64,000 nt of DNA from Neisseria shayeganii 871 (GTDB taxonomy: Bacteria > Pseudomonadota > Gammaproteobacteria > Burkholderiales > Neisseriaceae). Numbering within the stretch: position 1 is the first letter of the stretch; each line of letters begins with the position of its first letter. The translations under genes were made by a program, and so were the position numbers. The stretch lies in contig NZ_JH164926.1 in the NCBI RefSeq assembly GCF_000226875.1, forward strand, positions 705,273 through 769,272, given 5' to 3'. Positions 33,704-43,587 of this stretch are shown piece by piece. Under the pieces are notes generated by a model. That model had not been told where the DNA came from and ran no database searches. It worked only from the letters and a program-made list of their open reading frames with translations.

Positions 33704-34114
33704 TTGTGTATCGACGGTATCGGCAATATCCATCCGCAAAGCAAATCTTGCCTGCAAACTTTGGCAGAATACCGAGATCAGCATATCCACCCTGTTTTCT
33801 ACTTTTCTACCGCAACCACAGACTGAGACCTTTGCAACCCCCATCTGCGACGCATTTCTGCGTTGTGCGTTTATGCCCTATGGGTACTGCTCGCTCGCTT
33901 GCCTATCTAGATGATACGTCTGTGTTCGCTGTGCTGCTACGCCTTGAATTGCATCTACATCTGAGGGTTTTGCAAAGGTCTCTTCCTGGCTTTCCTTTAC
34001 CTCGCATCAATTACCTTGTGGGTGGGTTGAATGTCGATTCGGCCTAGAGCGTGCCGTCAGAGGGTGCAACGGCGGCGTGACATCCGCCGCCGAGCCAGCA
34101 AGCTTGTGAATGCC
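33704..34114. other. 411-bp gap between rsmI and argJ holding a mobile element
   Basis: Apart from the inverted-repeat element at 33825-33982, the gap shows only a small GC hairpin (GGCGG-CGTGACAT-CCGCC) at about 34070-34090. On the minus strand that hairpin lies just after the argJ stop. No gene is seen. Confidence 0.6.
33825..33982. mobile_element. inverted-repeat element, diverged copy
   Basis: GAGACCTTTGCAACCCCC and GAGGGTTTTGCAAAGGTCTC are the ends. An 18-base insertion around TTATGCCCTATGGGTAC distinguishes it from the 143-bp form. It is the one clear copy with no uptake sequence at either end. Confidence 0.85.
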
Positions 34115-35332
34115 TCAACTGCGGTAATCCGCATTGATGGCCACATACTCTTTCGACAAATCGCAGGTATAGATTTTGCTGTTTACCTGGCCGCGCTGTA
34201 GGTCGATGGTGATGGTGATGTCGCTTTCGTTCATCACCGCCTGCCCGTCTTCCTCGCGATAGCTGGCCGCGCGGCCGCCGTGTTCGGCCACCAATACCTC
34301 GCCTAGATACACGCGGATGCGGTCGGTATCCAAATCGGCTATGCCGGCGTAGCCGATGGCGGCCAGGATGCGGCCGAGGTTGGGGTCGGAGGCGTAAAAG
34401 GCGGTTTTTACCAGCGGCGACTTGGCCACCGCATAGCCGACGGCACGCGCTTCTTCGCGGCTGCCGGCATTTTGCACATCCACGGTGATGAACTTAGTAG
34501 CCCCCTCGCCATCGCGCACAATCGCCTGCGCCAACTCCAAAGCCACTTCGTTGAGCGCGGTTTGTAGGGCTTGGGCGGCCGGGCTGGCGGCATCGGTGAT
34601 TTCGGGCAGGCTGCTGCGGCCGGTGGCGGCCACAATAAAGCTGTCGTTGGTACTGGTGTCGCCGTCCACCGTGATGGCGTTGAAGCTGTCGTCGCAGGCG
34701 CGTGCGGTCATCGCTTGCAGCAGGCCGGCCTCCACCGCGGCATCGGTAAACACAAAGCCGAGCATGGTGGCCATATTGGGATGAATCATGCCCGAGCCTT
34801 TGGCAATGCCAGTGACGCTTACTGTGTGGCCGTCCACGCTGAATTGGCGGCTGGCGGCCTTGGGCACGGTGTCGGTAGTCATGATGGCGCCGGCGGCACG
34901 CGACCAAGCCGCGGGGGCGAGCTCGGGCAGGGCCGCCAAAATTTTATCGGTGGGCAGCGGCTCCAAAATCACGCCGGTGGAAAACGGCAGCACCTGTTCG
35001 GTTTGGCAGCCGTTTTGCGCCGCCACGGCACGGCACACCGCCTGCGCGGCATCGCGGCCGCCTTGGCCGGTGCCCGCGTTGGCATTGCCGGTGTTCACCA
35101 CCAAGGCGCGGATTTCGCTGCCCGAAGCCAGATGGCTGCGGGCTACCTGAACCGGCGCGGCACAAAAGCGGTTGCGGGTGAACACGGCGCCGATGCGGCA
35201 GCCGGGCGCCAGCAGCATCAGGGTCAGATCGTCGCGGCCCGGCTTTTTGATGCCGGCCTGGGCAACAGACAGCTGCACGCCGTCAATCGGGTGCAGATTG
35301 CCCTCATCAGGCGGGGTAAGGTTGACAGCCAT
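34115..35332 (-). CDS. argJ: bifunctional ornithine acetyltransferase / N-acetylglutamate synthase
   Basis: The 405-residue proenzyme contains IAKGSGMIHPNMATMLGFVFTDA. The Ala-Thr bond in MATML is the self-cleavage site, and the Thr becomes the nucleophile. VNTGNANAGTG and DTSTNDSF are further family blocks. It recycles the acetyl group in arginine synthesis. PVQVARSHL is encoded through an uptake sequence. It lies downstream of the ClC gene on the same strand, beyond an uptake-sequence hairpin. Confidence 0.95.
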   Translation of the reverse strand: MAVNLTPPDEGNLHPIDGVQLSVAQAGIKKPGRDDLTLMLLAPGCRIGAVFTRNRFCAAPVQVARSHLASGSEIRALVVNTGNANAGTGQGGRDAAQAVCRAVAAQNGCQTEQVLPFSTGVILEPLPTDKILAALPELAPAAWSRAAGAIMTTDTVPKAASRQFSVDGHTVSVTGIAKGSGMIHPNMATMLGFVFTDAAVEAGLLQAMTARACDDSFNAITVDGDTSTNDSFIVAATGRSSLPEITDAASPAAQALQTALNEVALELAQAIVRDGEGATKFITVDVQNAGSREEARAVGYAVAKSPLVKTAFYASDPNLGRILAAIGYAGIADLDTDRIRVYLGEVLVAEHGGRAASYREEDGQAVMNESDITITIDLQRGQVNSKIYTCDLSKEYVAINADYRS

Positions 35333-35374
35333 CGGAAAACTCCTGAATCAAAAAAGTAAAATCAAACAGCAAGC

Positions 35375-35401
35375 TTTCAGGTAGCCTGAGGCTACCTGAA
35401 A
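35375..35401. terminator. tight uptake-sequence hairpin between the ClC gene and argJ
   Basis: TTTCAGGTAGCC and GGCTACCTGAAA face each other across three bases. The right arm overlaps the end of the ClC gene and supplies its TAG stop. Confidence 0.6.
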
Positions 35402-36783
35402 CCGGATTCGGCTTTGCCGGCCTGCACTTCTTCGCGCACTCGCTGGCGGAAACGGGCGGCGGCAAAATGATAAAACGGTTGCGGGCAAAACTGGCGCGAA
35501 ATCACCGAAGCGGCAATCGAGGCAATCAGCATCCAAAACAATAAAGACTGGCTGCCGGTCATCTCCATCACCACCACGCTGGCGGTGAGCGGCGACTGGG
35601 TGGCCGCCGCCAAAAAAGCCGCCATGCACAGCAAAGCCAACACCCCGGCCGGCGCAGCCAAACCGCTCAGCTGCGATACATGCACGCCGATCAGCGCGCC
35701 GATGGTGAGCGAGGGCGTGAAAATGCCGCCGGGAATGCCGGCCCAATAAGAAATCACCGTGGCCGCCCATTTGCTGCCGGCCGCGCCCAAAGCGGCATCG
35801 GTATTGCCGCGCAACGCCGCCGCCGCGGCTTCGTAGCCCGTGCCGTAGGTTTCGCCCTGCGTCAGCAAACCCAAGGCCGCCAGCAGCAAACCGAACACCC
35901 CGGCCAGCCACACCGGATGCCGGCGCATCCAGCTGCGCCAGCCGCGCGGCGCCAGCCAATCCGCTCCTTTGCTCAAAAAGCGGGCAAACAAACCGCCGGC
36001 CACTCCGCACACCGCCGCACACACCAACACCCATTCCAGCATATTGCTGGCCAGCTCGCGGCCGTGGAAACCTTTGAAATAAGTGTTGTTGCCCTCAATC
36101 GCCACCAAAATAAAACCGGCCGCCAGCACGCCGATAAAAATCTGCCGCTCCCAGCGCAAAGCCACCGCACGGCCCAGCTCCTCAATGGCAAACACCACCC
36201 CGGCCAGCGGCGCATTAAAGGCCGCCGCCAAACCGCCGGCCGCGCCGGCGGCCAGCAAATCGTTTTCGCGCAGGTTTTTAAACGCCAAATCGTGTTTGCG
36301 GCACCAGCCGCCCCACGCGGCCATCACCGCCGCACCCACCTGTACCGACGGCCCTTCCCGGCCGATGGACGCGCCGGCCAGCATGCCGAGAAAGGTGAGC
36401 GGAATTTTCAATAGCGTCTGCCCAAGTGCCACCAAGCGGTTTTTCTCCGCGCCGTGCGGCAGCGATAGCGCCGCCAACACCTGCGGAATGCCGCTGCCCG
36501 CGGTATAGGGCGCATAGCGGCGGGTAAACCACACCAACAGCATCATCGCCGCCGGCAGCACCACCACGGCCGCCCAAGGGTAGGCCCGTGTCCACTCTTG
36601 GTTCAACTCCAGCGCATAATCGGCCAAACGGGCAAAACCCAGCGACACCAAAGCCACCAGCGCCGCTCCCGCCAGCAACAGGGCGAAAGCCGCCGTTTTG
36701 CGCGACAGGCGTTTGGTTTGTTTGATTTTTCGGGACAGGGTTTTGCCGATGCGGCTGCTGATCCTGCCGGCCTGCCGGTACAT
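35392..36783 (-). CDS. ClC-family chloride channel/exchanger
   Basis: The 463-residue membrane protein has the three ClC selectivity motifs: GSGIPQV, GREGPSVQ (with the gating glutamate) and GIFTPSLTIGAL. The ATG at 36783 follows AAGGA. The frame stays open upstream, but those codons run into the mobile element at 36909, so the long version is rejected. The stop codon (FR-stop) is part of an uptake sequence. It is likely a chloride/proton antiporter, but the internal proton glutamate was not located with certainty. Confidence 0.88.
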   Translation of the reverse strand: MYRQAGRISSRIGKTLSRKIKQTKRLSRKTAAFALLLAGAALVALVSLGFARLADYALELNQEWTRAYPWAAVVVLPAAMMLLVWFTRRYAPYTAGSGIPQVLAALSLPHGAEKNRLVALGQTLLKIPLTFLGMLAGASIGREGPSVQVGAAVMAAWGGWCRKHDLAFKNLRENDLLAAGAAGGLAAAFNAPLAGVVFAIEELGRAVALRWERQIFIGVLAAGFILVAIEGNNTYFKGFHGRELASNMLEWVLVCAAVCGVAGGLFARFLSKGADWLAPRGWRSWMRRHPVWLAGVFGLLLAALGLLTQGETYGTGYEAAAAALRGNTDAALGAAGSKWAATVISYWAGIPGGIFTPSLTIGALIGVHVSQLSGLAAPAGVLALLCMAAFLAAATQSPLTASVVVMEMTGSQSLLFWMLIASIAASVISRQFCPQPFYHFAAARFRQRVREEVQAGKAESGFR

Positions 36784-36908
36784 GGCATTCCTTTCTAAGC
36801 GTGAGCGGACGGGGCGGAAACCGATGAAGAAGGGCGTGATTGTAAATAAGAAAACGACCGCTGGGTAGGGCAAGCCGGCACAGAAACGGCAAAGCAGCGT
36901 GTCAGGCT

Positions 36909-37051
36909 GAGACCTTTGCAAAACCCCCAGATGTGGATGCAGTTCAAGGCGTAGCAGCGCAGCGAACGCAGATATATCATATAGATAGGCAAGTGAGCGA
37001 GCAGCGCTCAACGCAGAAATGCGCCGCAGATGGGGGTTTTGCAAAGGTCTC
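36909..37051. mobile_element. 143-bp inverted-repeat element (short form)
   Basis: GAGACCTTTGCAAAACCCCC and GGGGGTTTTGCAAAGGTCTC are perfect ends. An uptake sequence begins directly after the right end at 37053. It lies upstream of the ClC gene and may lie in its promoter region. Confidence 0.9.
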
Positions 37052-37107
37052 AGGCTACCTGAAACGCTGCTTTGCCGTTAGCCAAGCTCGGCAACGGCCT
37101 CAGCCGC

Positions 37108-38019
37108 TTAAAAATGCCAAGCCGAAAACACCACCATCAGCACAGGCGGCAACACATTGGCGATAAAACCGAAGCTGATCGCCATCGGCACCACTTCCAG
37201 GCCGCCGGACGAACGGATCACCGGCAAGGTGAAATCCAAGCTGGTGGCGCCGCCGCTGCCCACCGCCGCGCCGGGAAAACGCGGCATGATCATCGGAATA
37301 AACACCAGCGCAAAAAACTCGCGCGACAAATCGTTGATCAGCGCCACGCTGCCCCACACCGGGCCGTAAGCCTCCGTCATCATGATGCCGGACAGCGAAT
37401 ACCAGCCGAAGCCCGAGGCCAGCGCCAAACCTTTGCTCCACGACACCTCCGGCATCAGGGCGGCAAACAGCAGCCCGCCGGCCAGGCAAGACGCGGTAAA
37501 CCACAGGGCTACCTGAACGCCGCGCTTATTGAGCAGAATCTGGCGCAAGGTAATGCCGCTGCCGCGCAACTGCAAACCCACCAAAAACACCAGCAGCATC
37601 AAGGCATACGTGCCGGTGGATTCCGGCGGCAGCCAAGCAGGCGGCAGCAGCCAGCCCAAAGCGAAACCCGCCGCCACACAGGCAATCTGCTTGATGCTGC
37701 CGCCGATGCTGATGCGCTGTTTTTTCTCCTCCGCCGCCAAAGAGCGCTGCCACGGGCGGAAATGGTCGAACGCACACAGCACCAACAGATTCAGGCCCAT
37801 GGTGCAAGCAAACAGCAGCAGCACCGACACCGCAATACCGCCCAGCTGCTGCCCCAAATTGCCCACCTGCGACAGCGAAATGCCGATCAGCAACAAAATC
37901 AGATACACCAATACCGCCAAAATCCGGTCCACCGCCCGCAACCACGGCTTGGGCAAGCGGATAAAAAAACCGACAAACAGCGGCGTCAAAATGGCCAGCA
38001 GCGTCAACAGGCTTTGCAT
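37108..38019 (-). CDS. lysO: LysO-family lysine exporter
   Basis: The 303-residue protein has about eight membrane helices in two parts. GFGWYSLSGIMMTEAYGPVWGSVALINDLSREFFAL and IMPRFPGAAVGSGGATSLDFTLPVI are diagnostic for LysO (YbjE), which exports lysine. GVQVALWF is written by an in-frame uptake sequence. It is transcribed alone on the minus strand. Confidence 0.88.
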   Translation of the reverse strand: MQSLLTLLAILTPLFVGFFIRLPKPWLRAVDRILAVLVYLILLLIGISLSQVGNLGQQLGGIAVSVLLLFACTMGLNLLVLCAFDHFRPWQRSLAAEEKKQRISIGGSIKQIACVAAGFALGWLLPPAWLPPESTGTYALMLLVFLVGLQLRGSGITLRQILLNKRGVQVALWFTASCLAGGLLFAALMPEVSWSKGLALASGFGWYSLSGIMMTEAYGPVWGSVALINDLSREFFALVFIPMIMPRFPGAAVGSGGATSLDFTLPVIRSSGGLEVVPMAISFGFIANVLPPVLMVVFSAWHF

Positions 38020-38150
38020 AAAACGTCCTTATCGTCCGGCAGACAATCAATTTGAGCGCACCGCCCGGCATCGGCGGCACGCCCAAAAACAGTTGAATCA
38101 ACAAGCAGCGAAACCGCGGCTTGGCGCGGTATTCAGGCTTTCAGCTAGCC

Positions 38151-38945
38151 TCAGCCGGCAAAAGTATGTTCGGCAGCCGGGAAACTTTTGTCTTTTACCG
38201 CCGCCACATAAGCCGTCACAGCCGCCTGAATGCTGCTCTGCCCCTGCATAAAATTGCGCACGAATTTGGCGGTTTTGCCCGGGAAAACGCCCAGCATATC
38301 GTGCATCACCAGCACTTGCCCGTCGCAATCCACTCCCGCGCCGATGCCGATGGTGGGGCAAGACAGGCTTTCCGTGACCCGTTTGCCCAAAGACGCCGGC
38401 ACGCACTCCATCAGCACCACATCCGCGCCCGCTTCCTCATGCGCCTTGGCATCGGCCAACAGCGCCTCGGCCGCCGCATCGCCTTTGCCCTGCACCCGAT
38501 AACCGCCAAACGCATTCACCGACTGCGGCGTCAGCCCGATGTGGGCGCACACCGGAATCCCGCGTTGTTGCAGAAAGCGCGTGGTTTCGGCCATAAACGC
38601 CCCGCCCTCCAGCTTCACCATATGCGCGCCGGCCGCCATCAGCTCGGCGGAAGCGGCAAACGCCTGCTCCTTGCTCTGCTGATACGCGCCAAACGGCAAA
38701 TCGGCCACAATCATGGCCTCACGGTTACCGCGCGACACCGCCGCCGTGTGGTAACACATATCGGCCAGCGACACCGGCAGCGTGGAGGCCTGTCCCTGCA
38801 CGGCCATGCCCAGCGAATCGCCCACCAACAGCATGTCCACGCCCGCTTCGTTCATCAAAGCGGCAAAACTGGCCTCGTAGCAAGTGAGCATCGCGATTTT
38901 TTCGCCCTCGGCCTTCATCCGACGCAAGGTATTGACGGTAATCAA
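38151..38945 (-). CDS. panB: ketopantoate hydroxymethyltransferase
   Basis: The protein is 264 residues from a TTG start at 38945, preceded by GGAAAAGGAAAAACC. It reads (M)ITVNTLRRMKAEGEKIAMLT, the standard PanB opening. VGDSLGMAVQGQASTLPVSL and KLEGGAFMAETTRFL are catalytic-barrel blocks. It makes ketopantoate for coenzyme A. The length equals that of the E. coli enzyme, supporting the TTG start over an upstream ATG. panC is not adjacent. Confidence 0.93.
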   Translation of the reverse strand: MITVNTLRRMKAEGEKIAMLTCYEASFAALMNEAGVDMLLVGDSLGMAVQGQASTLPVSLADMCYHTAAVSRGNREAMIVADLPFGAYQQSKEQAFAASAELMAAGAHMVKLEGGAFMAETTRFLQQRGIPVCAHIGLTPQSVNAFGGYRVQGKGDAAAEALLADAKAHEEAGADVVLMECVPASLGKRVTESLSCPTIGIGAGVDCDGQVLVMHDMLGVFPGKTAKFVRNFMQGQSSIQAAVTAYVAAVKDKSFPAAEHTFAG

Positions 38946-39072
38946 GGTTTTTCCTTTTCCAATCCGTAAACAATCAAAAAATGCAAAAAGCGGCACAAGG
39001 CTACCTGAAAAGCGGTTTAGATGCAAAGCTTGGCCGGCGGCAAAACCGGGCTTGATCGCCGGAGCCAATCGG

Positions 39073-39078
39073 TATAAT
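39073..39078 (+). promoter_or_regulatory. putative -10 element (TATAAT) of the small membrane protein gene
   Basis: ATCGGTATAATGCCG lies 34 bp before the ATG at 39112, with a consensus hexamer. Confidence 0.5.
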
Positions 39079-39111
39079 GCCGTACATGGTCAGCCACCTT
39101 CACCCAAAATT

Positions 39112-39339
39112 ATGATGTTGAAATCATTTTGCTCGCGTCTGCGTGCCTGGATAAACCGTGACGACGGACGGCTGTTCCAGATAGGCAATGAAACCCTGCC
39201 GAAGCGCACCGTATTCGGCGTGTTGTCCATGGTAACCGCGGCCGTTCTTGCTTTGTTGTGGCTGCGTGCGGGTTGGCACGGCGCATGGAGCGGGCTGTTT
39301 GCCTTACTCGGACTCTACTGTTTGCGACCGAAAAAATGA
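39112..39339 (+). CDS. small membrane protein of unknown function
   Basis: The 75-residue protein starts MMLKSFCSRLRAWINRDDGR. A basic N-terminal part is followed by one or two membrane helices (about 36-52, SMVTAAVLALLWLRAGW, and 56-70). A TATAAT element upstream and a TAA-free, GC-typical frame support it as real. The second ATG at 39115 is an equal start candidate. I do not recognise the family. Confidence 0.55.
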   Translation: MMLKSFCSRLRAWINRDDGRLFQIGNETLPKRTVFGVLSMVTAAVLALLWLRAGWHGAWSGLFALLGLYCLRPKK

Positions 39340-39497
39340 TGGCTTGACCTGACTGAATCGATGTATCGCGGCATCAACACCACTTTCTGCTGGCAGCCCG
39401 CAACACTTGGCCGCGCCGACTGCCGTTTATGGAAACCCTTTATTTGAAACAGATCAGCCATATGGTTTTCAGGTAGCCCGAGCAAAACGCAGGGGCT

Positions 39498-39639
39498 GAG
39501 ACCTTTGCAAAACCCTCAGATGTGGATGCAGTTCAAGGCGTAGCAGCGCAGCGAGTGAAGACATATCACACGATAGGCAAGCGAGCGAGCAGCGCACAAC
39601 GCAGAAATGCGCCGCAGATGGGGGTTTTGCAAAGGTCTC
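39498..39639. mobile_element. 142-bp inverted-repeat element (short form)
   Basis: The ends are GAGACCTTTGCAAAACCCTC and GGGGGTTTTGCAAAGGTCTC. An uptake sequence starts at 39640, touching the right end. It fills much of the 330-bp gap between the small membrane gene and argH; the rest shows one uptake sequence at about 39470 and no gene. Confidence 0.9.
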
Positions 39640-39669
39640 AGGCTACCTGAAACTGTTTCAGCTATTGAA

Positions 39670-41058
<1,389 letters not shown>

Positions 41059-41199
41059 CGTTTATCTTTCAATTTGTACTGTTTCTTTATCGGCCGGCCG
41101 GTTTTCAGGTAGCCTGCGGCGGCGCGGCATCGTCAGGCCGCATTATAGCGGCGGCACCTTCTTTGCAGAATACGGCAAGCCGAAAATAAGTGCTTCCGC

Positions 41200-41205
41200 T
41201 ATAAT
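41200..41205 (+). promoter_or_regulatory. putative -10 element of anmK (TATAAT)
   Basis: CTTCCGCTATAATCGCC lies 31 bp before the anmK ATG. The same TTCCGCTATAATCnGC context precedes pqiA. Confidence 0.55.
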
Positions 41206-41235
41206 CGCCCCTTCTCCACACCGCTTCCCCCAGCC

Positions 41236-42333
41236 ATGAGCCAACGCTATATCGGCCTGATGTCGGGCACCAGCATGGACGGCATCGACGCCGTTTTGGC
41301 CGACATCGACGGCACCCGCTGGCAGGCCGCCCGCGCCCATTTCTTCGTGCCCTACCCTGATCCGCTCCGCCAACAGCTGCTGGCCCTACAGGACAGCGGC
41401 GGCGACGAACTGCACCGCGCCGCCCTGCTCGCCCAAACCGTTGCCCGCCTGTATGCCCAAGCGGTCAACGGCCTGCTGACACAGGAAGGGTTGGCCGCCG
41501 CCGACATCACCGCGCTCGGCGCCCACGGCCAAACCGTGCGCCACGCGCCCGAACACGGCTACACCGTCCAACTCATCGACCTGCCGCTTCTGGCCGAGCT
41601 GACCGGCATCGACTGCATCGGCGACTTCCGCAGCCGCGACCTGGCCGGCGGCGGCCAAGGCGCCCCCCTCGTGCCCGCCTTCCATCAAGCCGTGTTCGGC
41701 CATCCGCAGCACGAGCGCGTGCTGCTCAACATCGGCGGCATCGCCAACATCAGCATTCTGCCGCCCGACGGCCGCCCCGCCGGCGGCTTCGACACCGGCC
41801 CCGGCAATATGCTGGCCGACGCCTATATGCAGCACTACCGCCAACAGCCTTACGACCGCGACGGCGCACTGGCCGCCGGCGGCCGCATCATCGAGCCCTT
41901 GCTGGCCGCATGGTTGGCCCACCCCTATTTCCAACGCCCCGCGCCCAAAAGCACCGGCCGCGAGCTGTTTTCTTTTTCTTGGCTGCAAGGCTACCTGAAA
42001 GCCGAATATCGGCCGGCCGACATCATGCGCACCCTGAATGCCTTTACCGCCCGCAGCATTGCCGAAGCCGTGCGCCGACACGCGCCGGCGGCACGCGAAA
42101 TGTTTGTCTGCGGCGGCGGCACCTGCAATCCGGTTGTGATGGCCGAGTTGCGGCAGCAGCTTGCCGGCGTTCAGGTGGCCACCACCGACGATCTGCACCT
42201 CGCCCCGCAATGGGTGGAAGCCGCCGCCTTCGCCTGGCTGGCGGCCTGCCGCATCCACCGCCGGGCCGCCGGCCCCCACCGCGCCACCGGCGCCGCACGG
42301 CCTTATGTGTTGGGCGCTTGGCATTGCGCCTGA
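41236..42333 (+). CDS. anmK: anhydro-N-acetylmuramic acid kinase
   Basis: The 365-residue protein opens YIGLMSGTSMDGIDAVLADI, the ATP-binding signature of AnmK. It has CIGDFRSRDLAGGGQGAPLVPAFH and NIGGIANISILP. It phosphorylates anhydromuramic acid in cell-wall recycling. QGYLKAEY is translated from an uptake sequence. It is divergent from argH and convergent with the transpeptidase gene, with a terminator between. Confidence 0.94.
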   Translation: MSQRYIGLMSGTSMDGIDAVLADIDGTRWQAARAHFFVPYPDPLRQQLLALQDSGGDELHRAALLAQTVARLYAQAVNGLLTQEGLAAADITALGAHGQTVRHAPEHGYTVQLIDLPLLAELTGIDCIGDFRSRDLAGGGQGAPLVPAFHQAVFGHPQHERVLLNIGGIANISILPPDGRPAGGFDTGPGNMLADAYMQHYRQQPYDRDGALAAGGRIIEPLLAAWLAHPYFQRPAPKSTGRELFSFSWLQGYLKAEYRPADIMRTLNAFTARSIAEAVRRHAPAAREMFVCGGGTCNPVVMAELRQQLAGVQVATTDDLHLAPQWVEAAAFAWLAACRIHRRAAGPHRATGAARPYVLGAWHCA

Positions 42334-42341
42334 AACACAAA

Positions 42342-42374
42342 ATACCGCTGCCCTCGGGCAGCGGTATGTTTTTT
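42342..42374. terminator. bidirectional terminator between anmK and the L,D-transpeptidase
   Basis: ATACCGCTGCCC-TC-GGGCAGCGGTAT is a perfect 12-bp stem followed by GTTTTTT on the plus strand and preceded by AAA runs. Confidence 0.85.
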
Positions 42375-42391
42375 GGACGGCGGAGACCGGC

Positions 42392-43405
42392 CTACATCAG
42401 CGCATCGGTGAGCGCCGTTTCGGTTTCCACCGGCGTGGGCGCCAAGGGTTTTTCCTGCGGCAGCAAGGGCGTGATCAGGCGGTTGGTGAGACCGGTAATC
42501 GCCTCCACTTGGCGCACGGTGGCTTCGTCCATTTCAGCCATGGCCTCCACCGCGCTGCCCTCGGGCAACACTTGGTCCGGCTGCGGCGCGGCTTCTTCTT
42601 CAAACACCGCACGCGGGCGGCTCAAATCGGCCGAACCGCTCTGCCAGGCCACAGACGAGAGCTTGCCCTGCACGCGGGCATTGGCTTGGGCGCAGGTGAT
42701 GCAGACCAAGCGGCCGTTGCGGTTGCGCAAAGTGGTGGTGACGCGGTTGGTCTGCACATTCAAACCCTTAACATCGGCCCAGGCGCGGATGCTTTGGTTC
42801 AAGGCATCGGTGTCCAGATTGCGCTGGTTATAAGGGTCTTTGTAGGCCGCCAGCCAAAGGTTGCCCGCTTCGTCGGCATTCAGTGAAGCCATTTGGTAAA
42901 TCACCGCCGCATCGGCGCCGGTTTGCACCGAACGGGCGAAGCGCAGCGCATCGGGGCTTTGCATGCGCACGCAGCCGTGGCTGCGCACACCGGGCACGCT
43001 GGAAGGCACATTGGTGCCGTGGATGCCCAAACCCAAACGCGGATCGCCGAAGCGCACAAACACCGGCCCCAAAGGATTGTTCGGGCCCGGCGGCACGCTG
43101 GTCAGCGCGGGTTTGCCGGCCGCGGCCCGTTCGCGGCGGATGCTGGCCGGAATCGTCCACGTCGGGTTGTATGCTTTGGCGCCGATTTGGTAGTCGCCCA
43201 AAGGCGTGCGCGTGCGGGCGCGGCCCACCGCCACCGGATAAGAGGCTTTCAGCTCGCCGTTTTCATATAAAAACAGCCGCAGCTGCGGAATATTGATCAC
43301 CACATGCTGGCCGCTGGCCACCGGCGAATAATCGGGCAGCGGCGTATTGGCGGCGGACATCCCCACCCAAACCAGCAGGCCGCAAGCAAACAGAATCTTT
43401 TTCAT
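42392..43405 (-). CDS. L,D-transpeptidase (YkuD family)
   Basis: The 337-residue protein has a signal peptide (MKKILFACGLLVWVGMSAAN). The YkuD domain follows, with H129 in GIHGTNVP and C145 in RSHGCVRM, the catalytic pair. The early VVINIPQLRLFLYENGEL strand is typical. It would cross-link peptidoglycan or attach proteins to it in the periplasm. A C-terminal part of about 150 residues beyond the domain has two cysteines (CITC) and an acidic Pro-rich tail with no assigned role. Confidence 0.88.
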   Translation of the reverse strand: MKKILFACGLLVWVGMSAANTPLPDYSPVASGQHVVINIPQLRLFLYENGELKASYPVAVGRARTRTPLGDYQIGAKAYNPTWTIPASIRRERAAAGKPALTSVPPGPNNPLGPVFVRFGDPRLGLGIHGTNVPSSVPGVRSHGCVRMQSPDALRFARSVQTGADAAVIYQMASLNADEAGNLWLAAYKDPYNQRNLDTDALNQSIRAWADVKGLNVQTNRVTTTLRNRNGRLVCITCAQANARVQGKLSSVAWQSGSADLSRPRAVFEEEAAPQPDQVLPEGSAVEAMAEMDEATVRQVEAITGLTNRLITPLLPQEKPLAPTPVETETALTDALM

Positions 43406-43544
43406 GGCTCTATTTCTCAAATGAAAAACAAACGGCGGCCATCATAACCCCAAAGCGGAAAATCTGTCAGCACAAACCTGATTTGGCTGGCTTTCTGCCC
43501 AGTACGCTGTTGCATTCAGGCTACCTGAAAGGGCGAAAACGTGC

Positions 43545-43550
43545 TTTAAT
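43545..43550 (+). promoter_or_regulatory. putative -10 element of pncB (TTTAAT)
   Basis: CGTGCTTTAATGCCCGCC precedes the pncB ATG by 37 bp; an uptake sequence lies at about 43518 where a -35 would be. Confidence 0.4.
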
Positions 43551-43587
43551 GCCCGCCTTATTCCCCAGCCGTTGCCGAAAGCCCCGC

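Noticed and set aside
36784..37044. Longer N-terminus for the ClC channel
   Set aside because: The extra codons come from the mobile element, and the ATG at 36783 has a good ribosome site and the normal family start.
38946..39068. Upstream ATG start for panB
   Set aside because: It adds 41 residues crossing an uptake sequence; the TTG at 38945 has a ribosome site and gives the normal length of 264.
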